64,000 bases of DNA from Phocoena phocoena (taxonomy: Eukaryota > Chordata > Mammalia > Artiodactyla > Phocoenidae). The stretch is taken from contig NC_089231.1 in NCBI RefSeq assembly GCF_963924675.1, positions 70,607,691-70,671,690 of the forward strand, written 5' to 3'. Under the pieces are notes generated by a model. It worked only from the letters and a program-made list of their open reading frames with translations, did no database searches and had not been told where the DNA came from. A program made the position numbers and the translations under genes. Below, piece after piece: positions 46,631 through 59,228 of this stretch (positions within the stretch are counted from its first letter, which is position 1; each line of letters opens with the position of its first letter).

Positions 46631-47209
46631 TAGGCAGAAGCCCAGAGCGGTTGTCCGGGTCTCAGCCTCAGCTCCCACACAAGGCGGACTGTGGCTCTGA
46701 TCCTGTCTCTGCCTGGGACCCTGACCCCAAATGGATTCTTACCTGTACCAGCCTTAGGAGCGGGACTCCTCTGGCCCTGGCTGCTTTTAGGACTTGCTCC
46801 CAGAGGTTAATTTGAAAGCCCTAAGTGATGGGAGCTGCCCCCAATGATTTCTGCCCCACCTGCCTCCTGGACCTCTGTTGCCCACAGCCTCCATTCTTCT
46901 TAGATATGCAGGTCACCAGAATCAAGCCTGATACTACGATGCCCCTACATGCCTGATAAGCCACTTCAATGTCAACCCATGACCTTGACCAGCTGGGTTC
47001 TACTTTCCTCCCCTCCCCCACCTTGACCCTGCTCCAGGCACATCCCGAGACCTGTCCAGTGCCTGAGCAAGCATTTGTGGGCACGCCATCCACCGCTTCC
47101 ACTTCTGAATTCCTCTTTCAACTCTGCCCTGTATCAGAGCTGTAAAAACACCGGTCCCATGGGTGTTTTGGGACAAAAGGTTTACCAAGACCTCATGTAG
47201 CTTTTGAAC

Positions 47210-47400
47210 AACAACACTGCCTACTGAGTATTAAGCACTCAACAAAAACCCCACAAGCTAAGACTTACAACCATCCCCATGTTACAGATAAGGAAACGGA
47301 GGCTCAGCCAGGAGGAGCCACCTGTCCAAGGTCACGTAGGAATCAGATTCAGGACTCAAACCTAAGTCTGCCAAGCCAAAACCTGAGATAGGAACCACTA
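47210..47400 (-). repeat. MIR SINE, reverse orientation
   Basis: 'gttacagataaggaaacgga', 'ctgtccaaggtcacgtagga'. Confidence 0.7.
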
Positions 47401-47456
47401 TTTCATACGATGTCCCATGAAAGCCACATATACATGTGCCCAAAAAGTGTACCCAG

Positions 47457-47604
47457 ACAAGGACCTACTTGTATAGCACAGGGAACTATACTCAGTATTT
47501 TGTAATAACCTAAAAGGGAAAAGAAAAAAAAAAATACAACTGAATCAATCGCTGTTCACCTGAAATGAATACAACATTGTAAATCAACTATACTTCAATA
47601 AAAA
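47457..47604 (+). mobile_element. 148-bp L1 tail
   Basis: 'cttgtatagcacagggaact' to 'ctatacttcaataaaa'; TSD 'aaaaagtgtacccag' at 47442-47456, one mismatch at 47605-47619. Confidence 0.9.
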
Positions 47605-47776
47605 AAAAAGTGTGCCCAGGTTCAGTCTTACCTCAGAAAATGCAAATTTAAAATTACAAATAAAGCCTGCAGGATGAGGAAGCCCTGTTTCACTGCCACC
47701 CTGTATCCTGACATGCCTTTTGTTCTCATAATGTCATACCTAAAGTTCATTTGAATAACGAAAATAAAAACAAAAA

Positions 47777-48841
47777 TAAACAAATGGAACCTAATTAAAC
47801 TTCAAAGCTTTTGCACAGCAAAGGAAACCATAAACAAGACGAAAAGACAAGCCTCAGAATGGGAGAAAGTATTTGCAAATGAAGCAACGGAAAAAGGATT
47901 AATCTCCAAAATATACAGGCAGCTCATGGAGCTCCATATCAAAACAACAAACAACCCAATTAAAAAATGGGTGGAAGATCTAAATAGACATTTCACCAAA
48001 GAAGACATACAGATGGCCAAGAGGCACATGAAAAGATGCTCAACATCACTAATTAGAGAAATGCAAATCAAAACTACAATGAGGTACCACCTCACACCAG
48101 TCAGAATGGCCATCATCAAAAAAATCTACAAACCATAAATGCTGGAGAGGGTGGGCAGAAAAGGGAACCCTCTTGCACTGTTGGTGGGAATGTAAATTGA
48201 TACAGCCACTATGGAGAACAGTATGGAGGTTCCTTAAAAAACTAAAAATGGAACTACCATATCACCCAGTAATCCCACTTCTGGGCATATACCCTGAGAA
48301 AACCATAATTCAAAAGGACACATGTACCCCACTGTTCAGTGCAGCACTATTTACAATAGCCAGGACACGGAAACAACCTAAATGTCCACTGATAGATGAA
48401 TGGATAAAGAAGATGTGGTACATATATACAGTGGAATATTACTCAGCCATAAAAAGGAATGAAACTGGGTCATCTGCAGAGATGTAGACGGACCTAGAGT
48501 CTGTCATACAGAGTGAAGTAAGCCAGAAAGAGAAAAACAAATACTGTATATTAACACATATATGTGGAATCTAAAAAAATGGTACAGGTGAACCTATTTG
48601 TAGGTCAGGAATAGAGACGTAGACACAGAGAAGGACATGTGGATACCCGGGGGAAGGGGAGGGTGGGACGAACTGGGAGATTCGGTTTGACATAAATACA
48701 CTACCATGTGTAAAATAGATAGCTAGTGGGAACCTGCTGTATAGCACAGGGAGCTCAGTTCAGTGCTCTGTGATGACCTGGATGGGTGGGATGGGGGGTG
48801 GTGTGGGAGGGAGGTCCAAGAGGGAGGGGATATAGGTATTT

Positions 48842-48885
<44 letters not shown>

Positions 48886-48957
48886 GCTGATTCGCTTCAT
48901 TGTACAGCAGAAAATAACACAATATTGTAAGCAATTTTACTCCAATAAAATTTTTTT
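47777..48957 (+). mobile_element. 5'-truncated L1, about 1.2 kb
   Basis: 'aaacttcaaagcttttgcac' through ORF2 C-terminal sequence to 'cttcattgtacagcagaaaa' and 'ctccaataaaa'. ORF2 frame is broken. Contains a (TA)n tract at 48844-48878. Confidence 0.9.
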
Positions 48958-49394
48958 TTGGTCTCCTAAACATTTTACATTTCTTTGTAACAATTTATTT
49001 CATTTTGTTGCCAATCACATAGGACACAGAATGTGATAAAATCAGCATTAAACTGGTTGCTTAGTCTGGGTGGCTTTATTTTAGTGGAATGAGATTTCTG
49101 TTATGGTTTTGGAAATATTTTAAAAGAGTCTGGGAAGGATGCTTAAGAAACTGGTATAGCGTTTGCCTTGAGAGAGGGGGCTGTTTGCTGGGGAAGGGTG
49201 GGAAACGACTTTCATAGTAGACCCTCTTGTACCTTTGGGTTTTGAATCATGTGAATGTTTTACCTTTTCAAAAGGGATAAAAACAGCCCGAGGGACCCTC
49301 ATTATGGCTTTCACCAGGGTCTAGAGAGCCAAAGAGGTGAGGATGGAAGGCAAATTTGAATCTGACACACATCAGCAAGTGTATCTTCTCTTGG

Positions 49395-49409
49395 CCAGCA
49401 GAAGGCAGT
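49395..49409 (+). promoter_or_regulatory. weak CTCF-like motif
   Basis: 'ccagcagaaggcagt', one core mismatch. Confidence 0.3.
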
Positions 49410-49899
49410 GTGCGCCTAAGCAAGGCATATGCTGTCACTGCTCTGCAGGGCGCCCCTGCCTTCCCATCCTTACCCCAGCCAACCAGGACCCTGGAAGTGG
49501 GGAGAAGGTGGTAGGTGAGCTGCAGTTAATATTCCACAGAAGGTGTCGAAAGAAATGATGAGCACCTTGCTTTTCTTTATTCCCCTCCCAACAAACATCT
49601 GACCCTTGCTTAGAAATCTTGCCTTTCAAAGTCTTTCCCGAATAGTATTCATAAGACGATTGTAGGTAGACAAACAAATTTGGAAATGTCTAATGGTTAT
49701 GCATTTATTTAATTGTGAATTAGAAAAATATATAAATATATGGTTTGCACATCCAACTTCTAATTTCACGGACATTATTTTGTTTAGAGGAAGCCAAGAG
49801 AAAAAGGCAAGCCAATTTAAAGGGGAAAATAAAAAGCAGCTGGTAGTAGAATTGGACTGTGGAAATGGCAAAAATTAGCCCACAGAATTCAGCTCAGTT

Positions 49900-50130
49900 T
49901 CTCAGCCTTCCAAGACTTCCATGAGCTCCACAGATGGGCCCCAACCCACCTCTGCTGTCTCAAACATCTCTGGATACCAGATCCTTTGTAGCCCCTAGAC
50001 CTGCCTTAGCCAGGCTGGTCCCCTGTATCTGGAATGCCTCTCCTCTCCTCTCCTCTCTGCTTGACATCATTTTATAGGTCCTTCTGTGCTCCTTACACCC
50101 TCCTGTATTTAGGGCCATATAATAACTAGG
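49900..50130 (+). repeat. L2 LINE 3'-end fragment
   Basis: 'ccatgagctccacagatggg', 'ctgtatctggaatgcctctc'; includes a CTCTC tract near 50040. Confidence 0.5.
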
Positions 50131-50149
50131 CAAGGCTTTCATAAGGCTT

Positions 50150-50350
50150 CCTTGGTGCCAGGAGCTGTTCCCAGCACTTCAGATGACCATTTCACTTTAT
50201 CCTTAGACAAACACTCTAAGGACTACTGTTCTCACCTGTTTCACAGATAAGCAAACTGAACTACCCAGAGGTAGAGAAACACACTGAAGCTCAAACAGCT
50301 GGTCATACAGGAGAACCAGAGTCTAAACCCATGTAGTTGGAAGGCAAGAC
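50150..50350 (-). repeat. MIR SINE, reverse orientation
   Basis: 'cctgtttcacagataagcaa', 'cagaggtagagaaacacact'. Confidence 0.6.
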
Positions 50351-50379
50351 CCCAGCACTGAACCACAGGACTCTACGTG

Positions 50380-50424
50380 CCCATGTCAGCGCCCATGTCA
50401 GTGCCCATGTCAGCTCCCATGTCG
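50380..50424. repeat. 12-bp tandem repeat, about four copies
   Basis: The unit 'cccatgtcagcg' recurs with changes only in its last bases. Confidence 0.85.
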
Positions 50425-50769
50425 GGCTGCAAGCTCCCTGCAGGCACATGCCCTGTATCCCTGGAGCCCAGCAGGGCTTGGCACAGGTGAAATAAATGTC
50501 ATTTACACGGATGAATTATGGTGAATTTATCTGTTTTTTCCAGGTGAGCAAACTGAGGGATTCAATGACTTTCCCAAGAAAACACCATCTTGCAATCAAG
50601 GCAGGACCTCCACGGGACAGCAGAGATGGGTGATTAAATACACCAGATTTAAATAAGGGAAAGGAGAGAAGCAGAAGCCATAAATGCAGTTGTAAGTGCA
50701 ACAAAACTTTTATAAAACACTTATATTTTTTCTGAAGGCCTTAGAGAAAGACCTGTTTAGAATTCCTTT

Positions 50770-50920
50770 GTATTCATTTTCTCATCACATCCCCTCAGCC
50801 ACATGGTGAGGTGGTCCAAGAAAATGTACTAATCCCATTTCACAGATGAGTAAACTCACGCCAGGAAGGCCCAGGTCCCAAGGCCTCTGCGCCTGCACGA
50901 AGCCACACAGCTAGCACCAG
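50770..50920 (-). repeat. MIR SINE, reverse orientation
   Basis: 'cccatttcacagatgagtaa' and 'gaagccacacagctagcacc'. Confidence 0.65.
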
Positions 50921-51229
50921 GTGCTTCTCCGCACCGTGGAATTGCTGAGGGGCCCTTTGGCCCAGTGCTAATTTGGTTTCAATTTAATTTGATAAAATGG
51001 CAGGTGGGACAAGAAACCATGTCACCTCCAAGGAGCACAGAGAAAACCAATCTCTTTGGCTCCCCAAAAGGACCCATTAAAGCGTAAAAAATGAACAGTT
51101 TTCTCATTTCCTCTCTGTCCTTCCCTATGTCTTTTCCTTCCTTCCTCTCTTCTTTCCCCTCCAGATACTCCCCAAGCGCTTGTCTGCGTCGGGCTCAGAC
51201 CCAGCCCTCGCCCAGTCCTGGCTGCACGT

Positions 51230-51365
51230 AAGAATCTCTGGGGAGATTTAAAAACTCTCAGTGATGTCCAGGCTGGACCCCAGGCCAACTGGACCCTCAG
51301 CATCTCTGGGGGTGGGTCCTGTGCATCAGTGTTGCTGAAATTCCTGAGGAGGTTGTGCCGGCTGC
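51230..51365 (+). repeat. MER5A-like (hAT-Charlie) fragment
   Basis: 'gctgcacgtaagaatctctg' and 'atctctgggggtgggtcctg'. Confidence 0.55.
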
Positions 51366-51734
51366 CAGGACTGAAAGCCACCACCCTGGAAGCTTCAATG
51401 TGGATGAGACCCCACCTCCGTTCTGCCTTTCTTTCCCCCTTTTCCTCCACCTTTTCCCCCCTCCTCGACCAATGCCCCCAAAGAGAAAGAGAAGAAAGCG
51501 ATCCCCTCACCAGATGTGTCTTTCCTCTGGGACCACCTCACGGGCTGAGCTGCCACATCCCTGGACTGAGCCATCTCAGAATGTGGTGGGCAAAACTTCA
51601 GCAAGGTCAACAAGGCATTTCCCACCCAGCACTGCAGACCAGGGGCAAACCCAACAACACTTTTCAGCTGCTTTGCTGTGAAAGCAGAAAGAAATCAGTC
51701 CTCAACCACCCTGGTGTTTTTGCTCCATCTTGAG

Positions 51735-51925
51735 AGGCAGTGCTAGGAGAATGGACTCTGGGTTCAAATCGTAAGTGTGCTGGTTTCTAGCTGGGCGACC
51801 TTGAAAAAGTGACTTAACCTCTCTGACCCTCAATGTCCTCACCTGTAAAATGGGGATAATATTTTTGAAAGCTGCAACTAACATAATTAGTGCCAGGAAT
51901 TCAATTAACATAGCATTGTTTGTCT
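51735..51925 (+). repeat. MIR SINE
   Basis: 'actctgggttcaaatcgtaa', 'cctcacctgtaaaatgggga'. Confidence 0.8.
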
Positions 51926-52112
51926 TTGAAAAAATATATTTCCAATGAACTATACAGCCTGCTCAGGGGAGAGAAGGTGTGGTATCAGGAGATCTCACTG
52001 AGAGCTCCTCCCCCACCCCCCCAGTGCCTCTCTGCTCTGTGACTATGAACAAGTCGCTTGCCCAGCCTGGGCCTCAGTTTCCCCAGATGAAAATCTCAGA
52101 ATCCACGAGTTG

Positions 52113-52116
<4 letters not shown>

Positions 52117-52168
<52 letters not shown>
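52117..52168. repeat. (TA)26 microsatellite
   Basis: 52 bp of uninterrupted alternating T and A. Confidence 0.98.
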
Positions 52169-52172
<4 letters not shown>

Positions 52173-52511
52173 CAATGGCTACAGTTTCCTTCTACTCAGA
52201 AGGTTGGACTCCCTACCCCCTCCTTCGATAGTAATTAAGGGATGGATCTGGGAATTCAAGGATTCAGACACAGGCTGGTGAAGCTTGGGTTTCTCAGACC
52301 CAAGGGTGGCCCTTCCCTGACTTTCATCTGTGGAGATGCCCACATCTCTCCCTCTTTTTGGATATGAGTTTCCCCAAATTTATAAAATTAGTGGGTGGGA
52401 CCAGAGGCCTTCTTCATTTCAGGACCTCTAAGTCAGGGTGAAAGAGCTGAACTTGAGAGGGTATAATTAAAGCATAATTAAATTAGAGCTTAATTAAGGG
52501 TGGATTGGGAT

Positions 52512-52765
52512 TTGTTATGTTTGTATGTGTGTGTGTGTGTGTGTTGTGTATGTGTGTGGTTTGTATGTGGTGTGTGTGGTTTGTATGTGCTATGTATGGT
52601 GTGTATGTGCATGGTGTGTGTGTGGTCTGTTCGCAGTGTGTGATATCTGTGTTGTGTGTGTTTGTGTGTGGTGTGTATGATGTAAGTGGTGTGTGTGTGG
52701 TATGTGTGATGTGTGTGGCGTGTATGGTGTGTGTGTGTGATATGTGAGTACACACACACACACAC
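52512..52765. repeat. complex GT/ATGT-rich microsatellite
   Basis: About 250 bp of interrupted GT units ('gtgtgtggtttgtatgtggt') ending in a short (AC)n. It gives apparent Cys/Val- and His/Thr-rich frames. Confidence 0.95.
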
Positions 52766-53159
52766 GTGTGCAGAGGGAGGTGGGCCCGGGACTCTGCATC
52801 ACTGCAGGAAGCTGTTCCAAGCTGTCGCCAAGCAGGAGTGACAGCTGCTGGATATGCGTTTCCTGTCACTCCGAATCCCCATCATGACGCGTAGTCTTGA
52901 AGGCATCACCTCGTACAGCCTGGTGGGGCTCGTCTGAACTGCCAAAACTCTCCCTGTTCGACAGAGGGCAGTCTCAGGGAGTGGTAGGAACTGTCCTACA
53001 GGAAAAAAACGAACCGTTTGGAACCTCGAGGGCTCACCTGAGCTCTCCCTGGAGGCACAAGATGGGCGTGCAGCGGTTCCCCAGGCCGGGCCACACATCA
53101 CAGGACCACGTCCAGGGCCTCTGCCGCCACCTGGCCGCCTGATCCCTCCCTCCACCCTC

Positions 53160-53280
53160 CGCCTATTGCCAGCGTGTGCTGTCTAAACCACAGGTCCGAC
53201 CGTGTCACTGGCCTGCTCAGAATCTCCAGGGAGGCTGGCTGCCATCAGGACAACGTGGTCCCACTACGTGAGGTGAGGCA
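53160..53280 (+). repeat. L2 LINE fragment
   Basis: 'caggtccgaccgtgtcactg', 'gcctgctcagaatctccagg'. Confidence 0.6.
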
Positions 53281-53950
53281 AGGCGAGGCTGGGAGGTTGA
53301 TGCAGGACATGGGCTCAGCGTCAGACAGCCAGGTCCAAACCTGGCAGCCACTGAGCCCTCCGAGCATCTGTGTCCTCAGCTATGACATGGGGAACATCAT
53401 CGTGTGAACTCATCAGTTGTTTACAGAATTAAGTAAGTTGACGGAGGTGATGCCCTCAGAAGAGTTTGGCACGCAGTGAGTTACTGTTATCTCCAGGCCT
53501 CGGATAACCTAACGCAACACCAGGCGCATGGTGGTGGATCCTCACTAAGCACTTGCTGGAGAGTAAGTGCTGGGGCCACTGTACGTCGGGTAGTTTAGAG
53601 ACAAGCAGCCGCAGCTCCCAGGATGTCGGATCTAATTGCATCCGAATGCCCTGGGCTCCTAGGTGTGCACCAGCACAGCAGGGGCCTGGCTCGAGACAGG
53701 GGGTGGTCCCCTCCCAGAGCTGCAAACACCAAGGCTGGAAAGAGCCTGGCATGGCTGAGGAGCAGAGAATGGGCATGTGCTGGGGGAGGACCTGTCCTGG
53801 AGCTTGTGTTTCCAAGTTACCACTGACCACAACAATCCCTTGCAAATTGGGAAAGGGGAGCGTGTTCAATCAGGTAGGGTGCCTGAAGAGTGCCTTAGGA
53901 TGAAGCCACTTCATCCCTCAGTGTCAAACCAAAACCCCATGGTCAGGGGC

Positions 53951-53953
<3 letters not shown>

Positions 53954-54021
<68 letters not shown>

Positions 54022-54036
54022 CTGTGTGTCTGTGTA
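53954..54036. repeat. long GT microsatellite
   Basis: About 83 bp of GT with four interrupting C bases. Confidence 0.97.
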
Positions 54037-54114
54037 GTTGTATAATGGAACTCAATTTGTTCACACGTCATGGAAGGAATTAATCACCCTCATCATCAGA
54101 GCTGCCAATTAAAG

Positions 54115-54290
54115 TACTGAGTGTGCGCACGGTATCAGGCCCTTGCCAAGAGTTTTACCTTCTCAAGAACTCTAAGAGGTGGGTACCACAGTATTATCCT
54201 CCTTTTAAAGATAGGAAACTGAAGCTCAGAGAAGTAAAGTGACTTATCCAAGGTCATACAGCCAATAAGTAGAAGAGTTAGGACCTGAAC
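54115..54290 (-). repeat. MIR SINE, reverse orientation
   Basis: 'gaaactgaagctcagagaag', 'ccaaggtcatacagccaata'. Confidence 0.7.
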
Positions 54291-54439
54291 TCCAGACTTC
54301 CCACCACTGGCAAAAAAAAGCCTTTTCCTCTTCCTGAAAAAAACTCAGGATCTTTCCAGAGTGCCTCCTACAAGTAGGAAGCATCAGGTAGAGAAAGAAA
54401 CATTTTCCGGGCTTTCTTTATGCCAGGCACCAAGCTCTG

Positions 54440-54600
54440 GGTAGAAATCTTGTCTCCTTCATTTCCTAGCTGTGGGATTGCAGGCAAGTTACTTCACTTC
54501 TCTGAGCCTTGGTTTCCTCATCAGTAAAATGGGGATAATGATGGCCATCTCCTAGGGTCAGTTGTGCACAGGAATGTCATTTGGAGCTTTGGACTAGGAC
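54440..54600 (+). repeat. MIR SINE
   Basis: 'cacttctctgagccttggtt', 'tcctcatcagtaaaatgggg'. Confidence 0.75.
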
Positions 54601-54639
54601 CAGGAGACCCGAGTTCTAACCCTTATTCCTCTTTGGCTG

Positions 54640-55172
54640 AGGTAGCTTGAGTGTGAAAATGATTTCAAAGCTCTGCCCCTCTGTGTCCATACCCTTTGCA
54701 GGGAGGCTTCCAAGCATCTGCCACCAAGAAGTGGAGCCTGTTTCTCCTCCCCTTGAATCTGGTCTGGCCCTTGCGTTGTGACTCGCCATAGGATACGGCA
54801 GATGATGCTGAGAAAATTCCTAGTCTAGGCTCACTCAAGAGGCCTTCAATGCTTCTGCTCATGGTTGTGGAACCCTGGCCAGTCGCCACAGGAAGGAGCC
54901 CGAGCTAACTGTTGGAGAGTGAGAGACACGTGGAGCAGAGGTGAGCCATCCCAGGCTAGGGCTGCTTAGACTGTCTGACAGCCAGTAAGAAACATGTAAG
55001 AAAGGCCAGCCACGATTCACGGAGCCACCTACCTAACCCACAGCTGCCCAAAGACACAGGAGTGAGCCACCTCAGACCAGAATAACCACCTTGCTGATCT
55101 GTAGACTCATGAGAAATAATACAACTGAGCTTGGGGTAGTTTGTTACACGGCCACAGCTGACTGATAGAATG
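54640..55172 (+). repeat. MLT1-like MaLR LTR
   Basis: 'gtctggcccttgcgttgtga', 'gtagactcatgagaaataat', 'gtagtttgttacacggccac'. Confidence 0.75.
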
Positions 55173-55261
55173 GTCTTGGGACAGTCTTTTCCCATCTCTG
55201 GGTCACAGTTTCCTCATCTGCAACAGGATGGAATTTGGGCTCTATGAACTGTGCCGTTCCT

Positions 55262-55303
55262 TCTCAGATTCCCTAGAATGGCTCTCAGATTCCCTAGAAT
55301 GTT
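55262..55303. repeat. 21-bp tandem duplication
   Basis: 'tcagattccctagaatggct' is followed at once by a second copy that differs only at its end. Confidence 0.85.
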
Positions 55304-55889
55304 TGGCTCTGGGGAAATCCCTTCTCCCTCCACTAATAGATTGGAAAGCTTTCATTTCTATTGTGGCCATTTCTCCCATGTTTTCTGTTGGTGTCTGGAT
55401 ATCTGTGCTGCTGGGGGGCTGCCCTCAAGTCTTGACTCTCCCTTCTTGTCTGGCTCTTGAGCTGAGTTCTTTCCACCCAAAGCAGCTATATCTCTGTTTG
55501 ATGGATGGAAGTGCCTCCGGACAGGCACTTAATTTTTAGGGCTTGGAATTAACTTAGCACAGAATAGGCTGGCAGCAGCTGAAGAGAAAGAAATATTCCA
55601 CAGCTATCAATCATATGGTTACTGGGGTTTGTCATTAGGTTCTTTTATTTCCTGGTTGGAGGACTGTGCTGGGGCCCATAAACAGGGAGATATTTGGGGC
55701 TGTGCCCCACAGTGGAGCTAAGAAAGGCAAGCTGGAGCTTGGCTGAAATTTTGTTCTTCCAGAAACATATGTAGGTGTCCAGGAAATGGGAGAAGGGCAC
55801 CTCTCTGAGCCTCAATTTCTTTTTCTGTAAGATGGGGCAAGGGATTTCTCCCTTGTGGAGCACCTCATTACCATTTATTGGCTGGTTTT

Positions 55890-56125
55890 AACACCGGCTT
55901 TGGCCTCAGAGACCTGTGTTCAAATCCTGACTTGGCCTCTTTCTAGCTGTGTGACCTTGAGCAAGTGACTTCACCTCTCTGAGCCTCAGTTTTCCCATCT
56001 GTAAAATGGGGGTAATCATAATGTTATCACATAGGTTTCTTGATGAAGAGTTAAATGACTTTACATGGGGAAAGCACTTAGTGACTGGCAAACAGTAAGC
56101 GCTCAATGAATTTAGACAATGATTT
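55890..56125 (+). repeat. MIR SINE, well preserved
   Basis: 'gtgtgaccttgagcaagtga', 'tctgagcctcagttttccca', 'acagtaagcgctcaatgaat'. Confidence 0.9.
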
Positions 56126-57049
56126 TGATGCTGATGATAACTGCCGTTATCATTCATGTAATAATTCCTGCCAAATGTTTAACCAAAAATCTGGCATATA
56201 GTAAGGATGGTTATTTGCCTATTTTATGCCAGAAACCTTACTAAGAACTTTACATATTGTTTAATTAACATACACACTCACCATCTCTCTCTCTCTTTCA
56301 TTCAACAAATATTTATTAAGCACTTACTGTATGCCAGGCCCTGGGGATAAAGTGAACAAAACATCCCATTGTGAGGCAGGGATCACCACCTTCAGTCATC
56401 TGCCTGAGGCCGCAGAGCCAGTAAGAAGTACAGGCAGGCTTTAAAGGCAATTCTTTTTTTGACTCTAGAACCTTCGTGTCTCCTCTGGCATGTGGCATCT
56501 TCAAGGCTGGCCCCTGGGCTCGGCTCTTGTGGCCACACTCAGGCTATCTTTCAGGTTCTAACTCTGACTTGCTGTGCGATGCTGGGCAAGTTACCTCCCC
56601 TCTCTGGGCACCTCCCAGCTCTTCCATTCTAGAATGTCTTCTCCAACCATTCTTTAGTTCTTTTATTCTCCTTTCTATGTTTTACACTTTGAGAGAGCAA
56701 AAGCAAGAGAGAAGAGAGATTTAAGAAATGCTTAAGGATGTAAAAGATTCATGCTCGGTTGCATTTTAGGGTAAGCAGCAGACCCCTGATGGAGCTGGGA
56801 GGTACGTGATGGGTTAGGGACTAGGCATTTGGGGTGGGAAGAAGGTTTAGCCTGGGGGCTCCTGACTCACCTTATGCACCCACCCCTTCTTATCTGTAAT
56901 ACTGACAATACAAGGCAGAGGGTTCTAATTAATTCTGCAATTCAGGGCATCCACTGGGTGCTTATTGGTCACTATAACACTGCTTGGGTCCTTTGCTCAC
57001 AAGGGCCCCTCGGGGAATGCCATTCCCCCATTACAGTTTGACCAACTGA

Positions 57050-57290
57050 CACTCTTCAGAATCCTGCTTGGACGTCACCCTCTCTGTGACATTTCCACAA
57101 TGCGCAGAGATAAATCCAGTGCCCCATACTGCCCGCCCCCCTGACCCCACTCCTCCAGCCACAGCACTTTGCCTGTATCTTGTTCATGGCCCTACTTCCC
57201 TTCCTGACCTTTGAGTTGCTGGAGGCCTGGGAGCCTTCCTGCTTCATCACTGAGACATATAGCTGGTGCCCCCAAAGGCTGTTCAAGTCA
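57050..57290 (+). repeat. L2 LINE 3'-end fragment
   Basis: 'acttcccttcctgacctttg' in an L2-like context. Confidence 0.45.
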
Positions 57291-57299
57291 ATGAAAGTA

Positions 57300-57440
57300 G
57301 ACGCTACAGTGTGTGCACAAACCCTGGCTCTGTCCTTCATTAGCTGTGTGACCTGAGGAAGCCGATTCACCTTTCTGTGCTGTCATTTCCAAAACCATAA
57401 AGCGGTGATGATAACAGCTGTCTCATGAGGATTCCTGGCA
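57300..57440 (+). repeat. MIR SINE, diverged
   Basis: 'cattagctgtgtgacctgag' and 'tgctgtcatttccaaaacca'. Confidence 0.65.
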
Positions 57441-58194
57441 ATTGCAGTCTTCATTTACGAAGTGCCAACTAGGTGCCAGACCCCACGTGATGTGCTTTGC
57501 ATACATTATCTCTAAATTTGGGTAATTACCCCTCTGTAATTATCTCTACTCACATTAGCGCTAATTTATGTAATTATTATCTCTGTGTAATAATGTTCAC
57601 GTTCATTGTTGCTCATGGTATAAACGATGCAGCTCAGGGCCTGGAACACAGTAGGTCTTTCATAAATGATGGCTAATTAGAACCGTTATCCTAACACCCA
57701 CAGTACCACAGACCTGCCCAGTGGATGAGGGGGAGAAAAGTCCCCTCTCACCTGGTACGTTCGGCTGACATCCTCATGACTCAGCAAACATTCCAGCACC
57801 TACTATGGGCCACCTACCCAGCTCGGTCAGCAGTGCAAACTCCTTCCCCTTCGCCGATGTGATAAATAACAACTGCAAACACTTAGGCCACGTGAGGGGC
57901 CCCGAGGATGGAATTATTTTTACTATCAAACCCAAATCGGTTTACTAAAACTGTCAGCGGAAACCGAGCAAGATAAATTAAACCCAGCAGCTCCTGGGCC
58001 TCGTGCATTCTTCGCTGGTGAGACGCTATTTTCACTCCCTCAGTGGGAGGAAGGGGGTGCCGGGTCCAGATGCCGCTCTGCCAAGCGTGAGCCAGGATTT
58101 GCCGGGGAGCCTCGGACTGGGACCCAAGCGTTCAGCTCCCTTCTGCAAAGGCTTAACCCTGCGAGCTCCTAAACCCCTTCCCCTGCTGCCGAGT

Positions 58195-58310
58195 TTGGGC
58201 AAGTCCAGACTTCCTCATGTGGCTTTCAAGGCCCTGCCTGATCCTACTGCTTCCTTGTTGATGCCACGCCTCCTATATCTCTGAGCTCCAGACACACAGG
58301 GCTTCCTCTA
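58195..58310 (+). repeat. L2 LINE fragment
   Basis: 'tcaaggccctgcctgatcct'. Confidence 0.6.
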
Positions 58311-58329
58311 GCTCCTCTCATGAGCTGGT

Positions 58330-58520
58330 GAAGAACACAGACCCTGGAGACAGGGCAAGCAGAGCTGGAATCCCAGCCGTGTGATCATAGTCACTGTTCT
58401 ACTCTATAAGCGTCAGTTTACTCCTCTGTAAGATGGAGAAAATACGAGGACCCACTGCATGTGCTTGCTGTGAAGGCGCCTGGGATGTATTAAACGCTCA
58501 GCATATATTCCATATTACAG
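58330..58520 (+). repeat. MIR SINE, diverged
   Basis: 'ggaatcccagccgtgtgatc', 'gtcagtttactcctctgtaa'. Confidence 0.6.
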
Positions 58521-58654
58521 ACAAGTAACGAGAGAGTCACGCTTTCCTGCTTCTGGACCTTAGCACATGCTGTTCCTTTTGGCTGGAACACTGTTCCCTC
58601 CATCTTTGCTCATCTTCTATCTGTCCTTTGGTCTCAGTTCAGCATAGATCAGGG

Positions 58655-58885
58655 TTTTTCTGCTTTAGCACTATTGACATTTGGGGTCCGCTAATTCTTC
58701 GGTGGGGGCAGCCCTGTGCATTGCAGGATGTTTAGTAGCATTCCTGGACTCTCCCCACTAGATGCCAGTAGCATCTCCCCCCTCCCAACACATACCAATT
58801 ATGACCACCAGAAACGCCTCCAGACATTGCTAAGTGTCCCGGGGCAGGGGGTGGTGCAAAATCACCCCTGGTTGAGAACCGCCCA
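58655..58885 (-). repeat. MER20 (hAT-Charlie) copy, well preserved
   Basis: 'tagcactattgacatttggg', 'ctagatgccagtagcatctc', 'tcacccctggttgagaac'. Confidence 0.85.
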
Positions 58886-58938
58886 CTTAGAAAAGCTGCT
58901 TTCTCAGGAAAGCTTTTTCTCCAGGTCCTGCTAATTTA

Positions 58939-59228
58939 TTTATTTGGCTGCATTGGGTCTTCGTTGCTACTTGCCGGCTTGTGGGGGCTCCTCTTCGTTG
59001 CGGTGCGCAGGCTTCTCATTGCAGTGGCTTCTCTTGTCACAGAGCACGGGCTCTGGGTGCGCGGGCTTCAGTAGTTGTGGCTCACGGGCTCTAGAGCGCA
59101 GGCTCAGTAATTGTGGCACATGGGCTTAGTTGCTCCGCGGCATGTGGGATCTTCCCGGCCCAGGGCTCGAACCTGTGTCCCCTGCATTGGCAGGCGGATT
59201 CTTAACCACTGCGCCACCAGGGAAGCCC
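58939..59228 (-). mobile_element. CHR-type SINE, long form, reverse
   Basis: Starts in a 'ttatttggctgcattgggtc' tail side and ends 'gcgccaccagggaagccc'. Perfect 12-bp TSD 'cctgctaattta' at 58927-58938 and 59229-59240. Confidence 0.95.

Noticed and set aside
51022..51510. 162-codon minus-strand frame
   Set aside because: No domain seen; overlaps a MER5A-like repeat and a pyrimidine-rich stretch.
52483..52869. His/Thr-rich and Cys/Val-rich frames
   Set aside because: Translation of GT/AC simple repeats.
52799..53155. 118-codon minus-strand frame, GC-rich, possible upstream SEZ6L exon
   Set aside because: No CUB or sushi pattern and no fitting splice sites; overlaps L2-like sequence at one end.
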